A DNA stretch of 64,000 bases from Leptolyngbya sp. O-77 (GTDB lineage: Bacteria; Cyanobacteriota; Cyanobacteriia; Elainellales; Elainellaceae). The translations under genes were made by a program, and so were the position numbers. Each line of letters begins with the position of its first letter. Within the stretch, counting starts at the first letter, position 1. Location of the stretch: assembly GCF_001548395.1 (NCBI RefSeq), contig NZ_AP017367.1:2951001-3015000 (forward strand), written 5' to 3'. The notes beneath the pieces were generated by a model. That model had not been told where the DNA came from, searched no databases, and worked only from the letters and a program-made list of their open reading frames with translations. Shown piece after piece: positions 62,379 to 64,000 of the stretch.

Positions 62379-63949
62379 TCAAGAATCGCCGCCTGATTCG
62401 CCCCGCAGCCACCGCCACAGGTTTGCCAGGCGGGTTTCCAGCCAGACGATGCTCCGATCAATCCAGTCCAACACTGCCTCCAGGGGGTGCTTTTCGTAGC
62501 GCACAAGGGTGGCGGGGGTGTCGATGTAGGGCGGGTTGGGAGAATCAGCGTCGAGGGCTGGAGGGTCGAGGGGGTGGAGGATCGGGTGGGGGATCGGGTG
62601 GGGGGGGTGAGCGGGTTAGGAACTTGGCGACTGATGGTGAGGATGACACTGTGCCCGTCGGGCATCAGGTCTGCGGTGGAGCGGGGAGGGGCGATCGCCG
62701 CTGGGTCTACAATCCGCTCCGCAGGGATGAACTCGGTCGGCAGGTCGGCATTTCGCTCATTGGCATTTCGTTCATGAGCATTTCGCTCAGCAGTTTGCCT
62801 GGCAGATTGCTCAGCATTTTGTTCATCCAGCAGGTGCAGCAAAACCTCACCAGGGGGAGCGGGGCGCAGATCGGGCGACAGGACGGGCGAGAGGGGCGTG
62901 GTTCCCGACGGGGTGGGCGCGGGATGCGGCAAGTTGGCGGGAGGGGTGAGCCGGGCGGCGGGCTGGGGAGCGGGTTCAAGTGGCGGGAAATAGACGGCTA
63001 AAGCTGCTTCCTGAAACAGATTAGCGGCGATCGCCACGGGCCCCGTCTGCACCCACGCCATGAGCTGATAAAACGCTTTCACCGGCAGCGCGGCGGTTTC
63101 TCGCGGCATCGGCACGGGCAGCATCCGCGCCAACCGGGTGCCTTGCAATGGGGCGATGCTGCGCGACGACTGGGATGATAGGGCGGCGATCGCCCCATCG
63201 GTGGACGAACTGCCCAATTCTCCAGCCACGCGGCCACTCGCCAGCCCTTGCCCCGACCGCTTGAGCCAGCGCCGCCTGGCCCGCCCGTAGTCCGCCAGTT
63301 CCCAAATGATTTGCTGTTGCAGCCAGCGCTGCTGCTGGGGCGACAGGTCGATGAGGGCGTTCGTCGTCGTCACCAGCACCAAAAGGCGACTGTCTAGCCG
63401 CGAGGCGATGCCGCCAATCTCTGCTGAAAGAGTGCCAGCGAGTGTCTGTGCAGAGGGCGATCGCAACTGAGCCGCGTCCGAGGCAGCCAGCGCCAACTCT
63501 TGGCGGAGGGTCAGCGAAACGCAGTCGTCTTCGGTCGGATCAAATGGAATCAGGTCAGCCGGAGAACGAAGGGCGATCGCCCGCGAATCTGGCGACTCTG
63601 GCGCAGCGCCCTGCTTTGTGGCAAAACCCGCCGAGCGAATGGCCCTCAGCGTTTTATGAATGGGCGCATCGACGAGCGGCGGCGAGGCGGGCAGCGCGGG
63701 CTTACCCTGGACGCTACGCTTAACATTTTCCAAAAACAGCCCCACACGCTGCGCTGCGGGCCCCATCTGCCGCCCCGCCAGCCGCATTGACTGAAACGCC
63801 ACATACACCGGATACAGCACCACCTGCGCCCCCAGCGCCACGGCATTGACCGCCTGCCGCAGCCAGCGCGACGTGCGATCGCCCAAACGCAGCCGCTGCC
63901 GAGACAAATAGCTCAGCAAGCGACTTTGGAAGCGACCAGAAGCGGGCAT
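62379..63949 (-). CDS. proline-rich membrane-associated protein with an apparent frameshift near the C-terminus
   Basis: The continuous frame from 63949 runs to 62216, but its last part reads 'CATKSTPWRQCW' while the neighbouring frame reads 'NPPYIDTPATLVRYEKHPLEAVLDWIDRSIVWLETRLANLWRWL' in pieces, stopping at 62379. The latter looks like a real C-terminal domain. The junction is an 8-base homopolymer (62600-62607); one more base would join the frames. The N-terminus has a hydrophobic stretch near residues 35-55 ('VALGAQVVLYPVYVAFQSM'), then 'LLVLVTTTNALIDLSPQQQRWLQQQIIWEL' and a long Pro/Ser/Arg/Thr-rich region. Function unknown. Confidence 0.65.
62748..62792. repeat. 15-bp coding tandem repeat, three copies
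   Basis: GCATTTCGCTCATTG, GCATTTCGTTCATGA and GCATTTCGCTCAGCA encode 'ERNA(H/N)ERNAN'-type residues in the last gene. The unit is a multiple of three. Confidence 0.85.
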
Positions 63950-64000
63950 TTGAGGGGTTAAGGGGTTGAGGATCTGAAGCTAGATGGGAAGGATTTTGCC

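Overview
The window is a cyanobacterial chromosome segment. The octamer GCGATCGC (HIP1) recurs through nearly every kilobase. The gene set contains chlI (Mg-chelatase), a PAM68-type photosystem II assembly factor next to rpsO, plastid-type ycf46 and ycf35, cobalamin genes, and a transaldolase with an EF-hand tail. The GC-rich, Leptolyngbya-like style suggests a filamentous cyanobacterium, but that placement is inference. I see no rRNA, tRNA, CRISPR array, prophage or insertion sequence.

Layout. 0-3 kb: tail of a methyltransferase, a small orphan and an exported TPR protein. 3.1-7.6 kb (minus): a hexapeptide acyltransferase, a membrane protein closely spaced after an AMP-forming acid-CoA ligase, and a tandem CobO. 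7.7-16.6 kb: a membrane protein, smpB with a YCII protein, a 1151-residue acidic membrane-anchored protein, a GH57 branching enzyme, a Uma2 nuclease and a decayed stretch. 16.7-24 kb: a proline-rich membrane protein, a lipoprotein, panB, a glycogen-debranching-type enzyme and aroF. 24-33 kb: PAM68, rpsO, ruvA, a 16-bp tandem array, a TldE-like protease, clpB and nadE. 33.5-42 kb: an anchored protein, a VapB antitoxin with a dead VapC, a histone-deacetylase-like gene, a transglutaminase-like protein, PBP2, a CysQ-like phosphatase and a Crp regulator. 42-50 kb: a lipoprotein candidate, an RHH/zinc protein, ycf46, ycf35, a VOC protein, ruvC, chlI and a Na+/Ca2+ exchanger. 50-64 kb: an HxlR regulator divergent from a flavodoxin-like reductase, cbiD, guaA, a cyclase-kinase fusion, an XRE regulator with a candidate operator, a UspA protein, pgk convergent with tal, and a proline-rich membrane protein.

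Functionally this is mostly housekeeping: carbon metabolism (pgk, tal, branching and debranching enzymes), cofactor synthesis (panB, nadE, cobO, cbiD, chlI), DNA repair (ruvA, ruvC), translation (rpsO, smpB) and stress (clpB, UspA).

Two cross-cutting patterns stand out. First, short tandem duplications (units mostly 11-17 bp, each with its own locus-specific sequence) are scattered through the window. Those inside genes are multiples of three, except a 13-bp one that breaks vapC. Second, several genes carry single-base length changes, mostly at homopolymer runs: the histone-deacetylase-like gene, mrdA, the cysQ-like gene and the last gene. Shifting frame recovers conserved residues in each. 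These are either sequencing errors or real decay and must be resolved before those proteins are used. I did not find a clearly new multi-gene system. The best leads are the acidic FG-repeat protein, the cyclase-kinase fusion, the RHH/zinc-ycf46-ycf35 locus and the small XRE module with its perfect operator-like palindrome.
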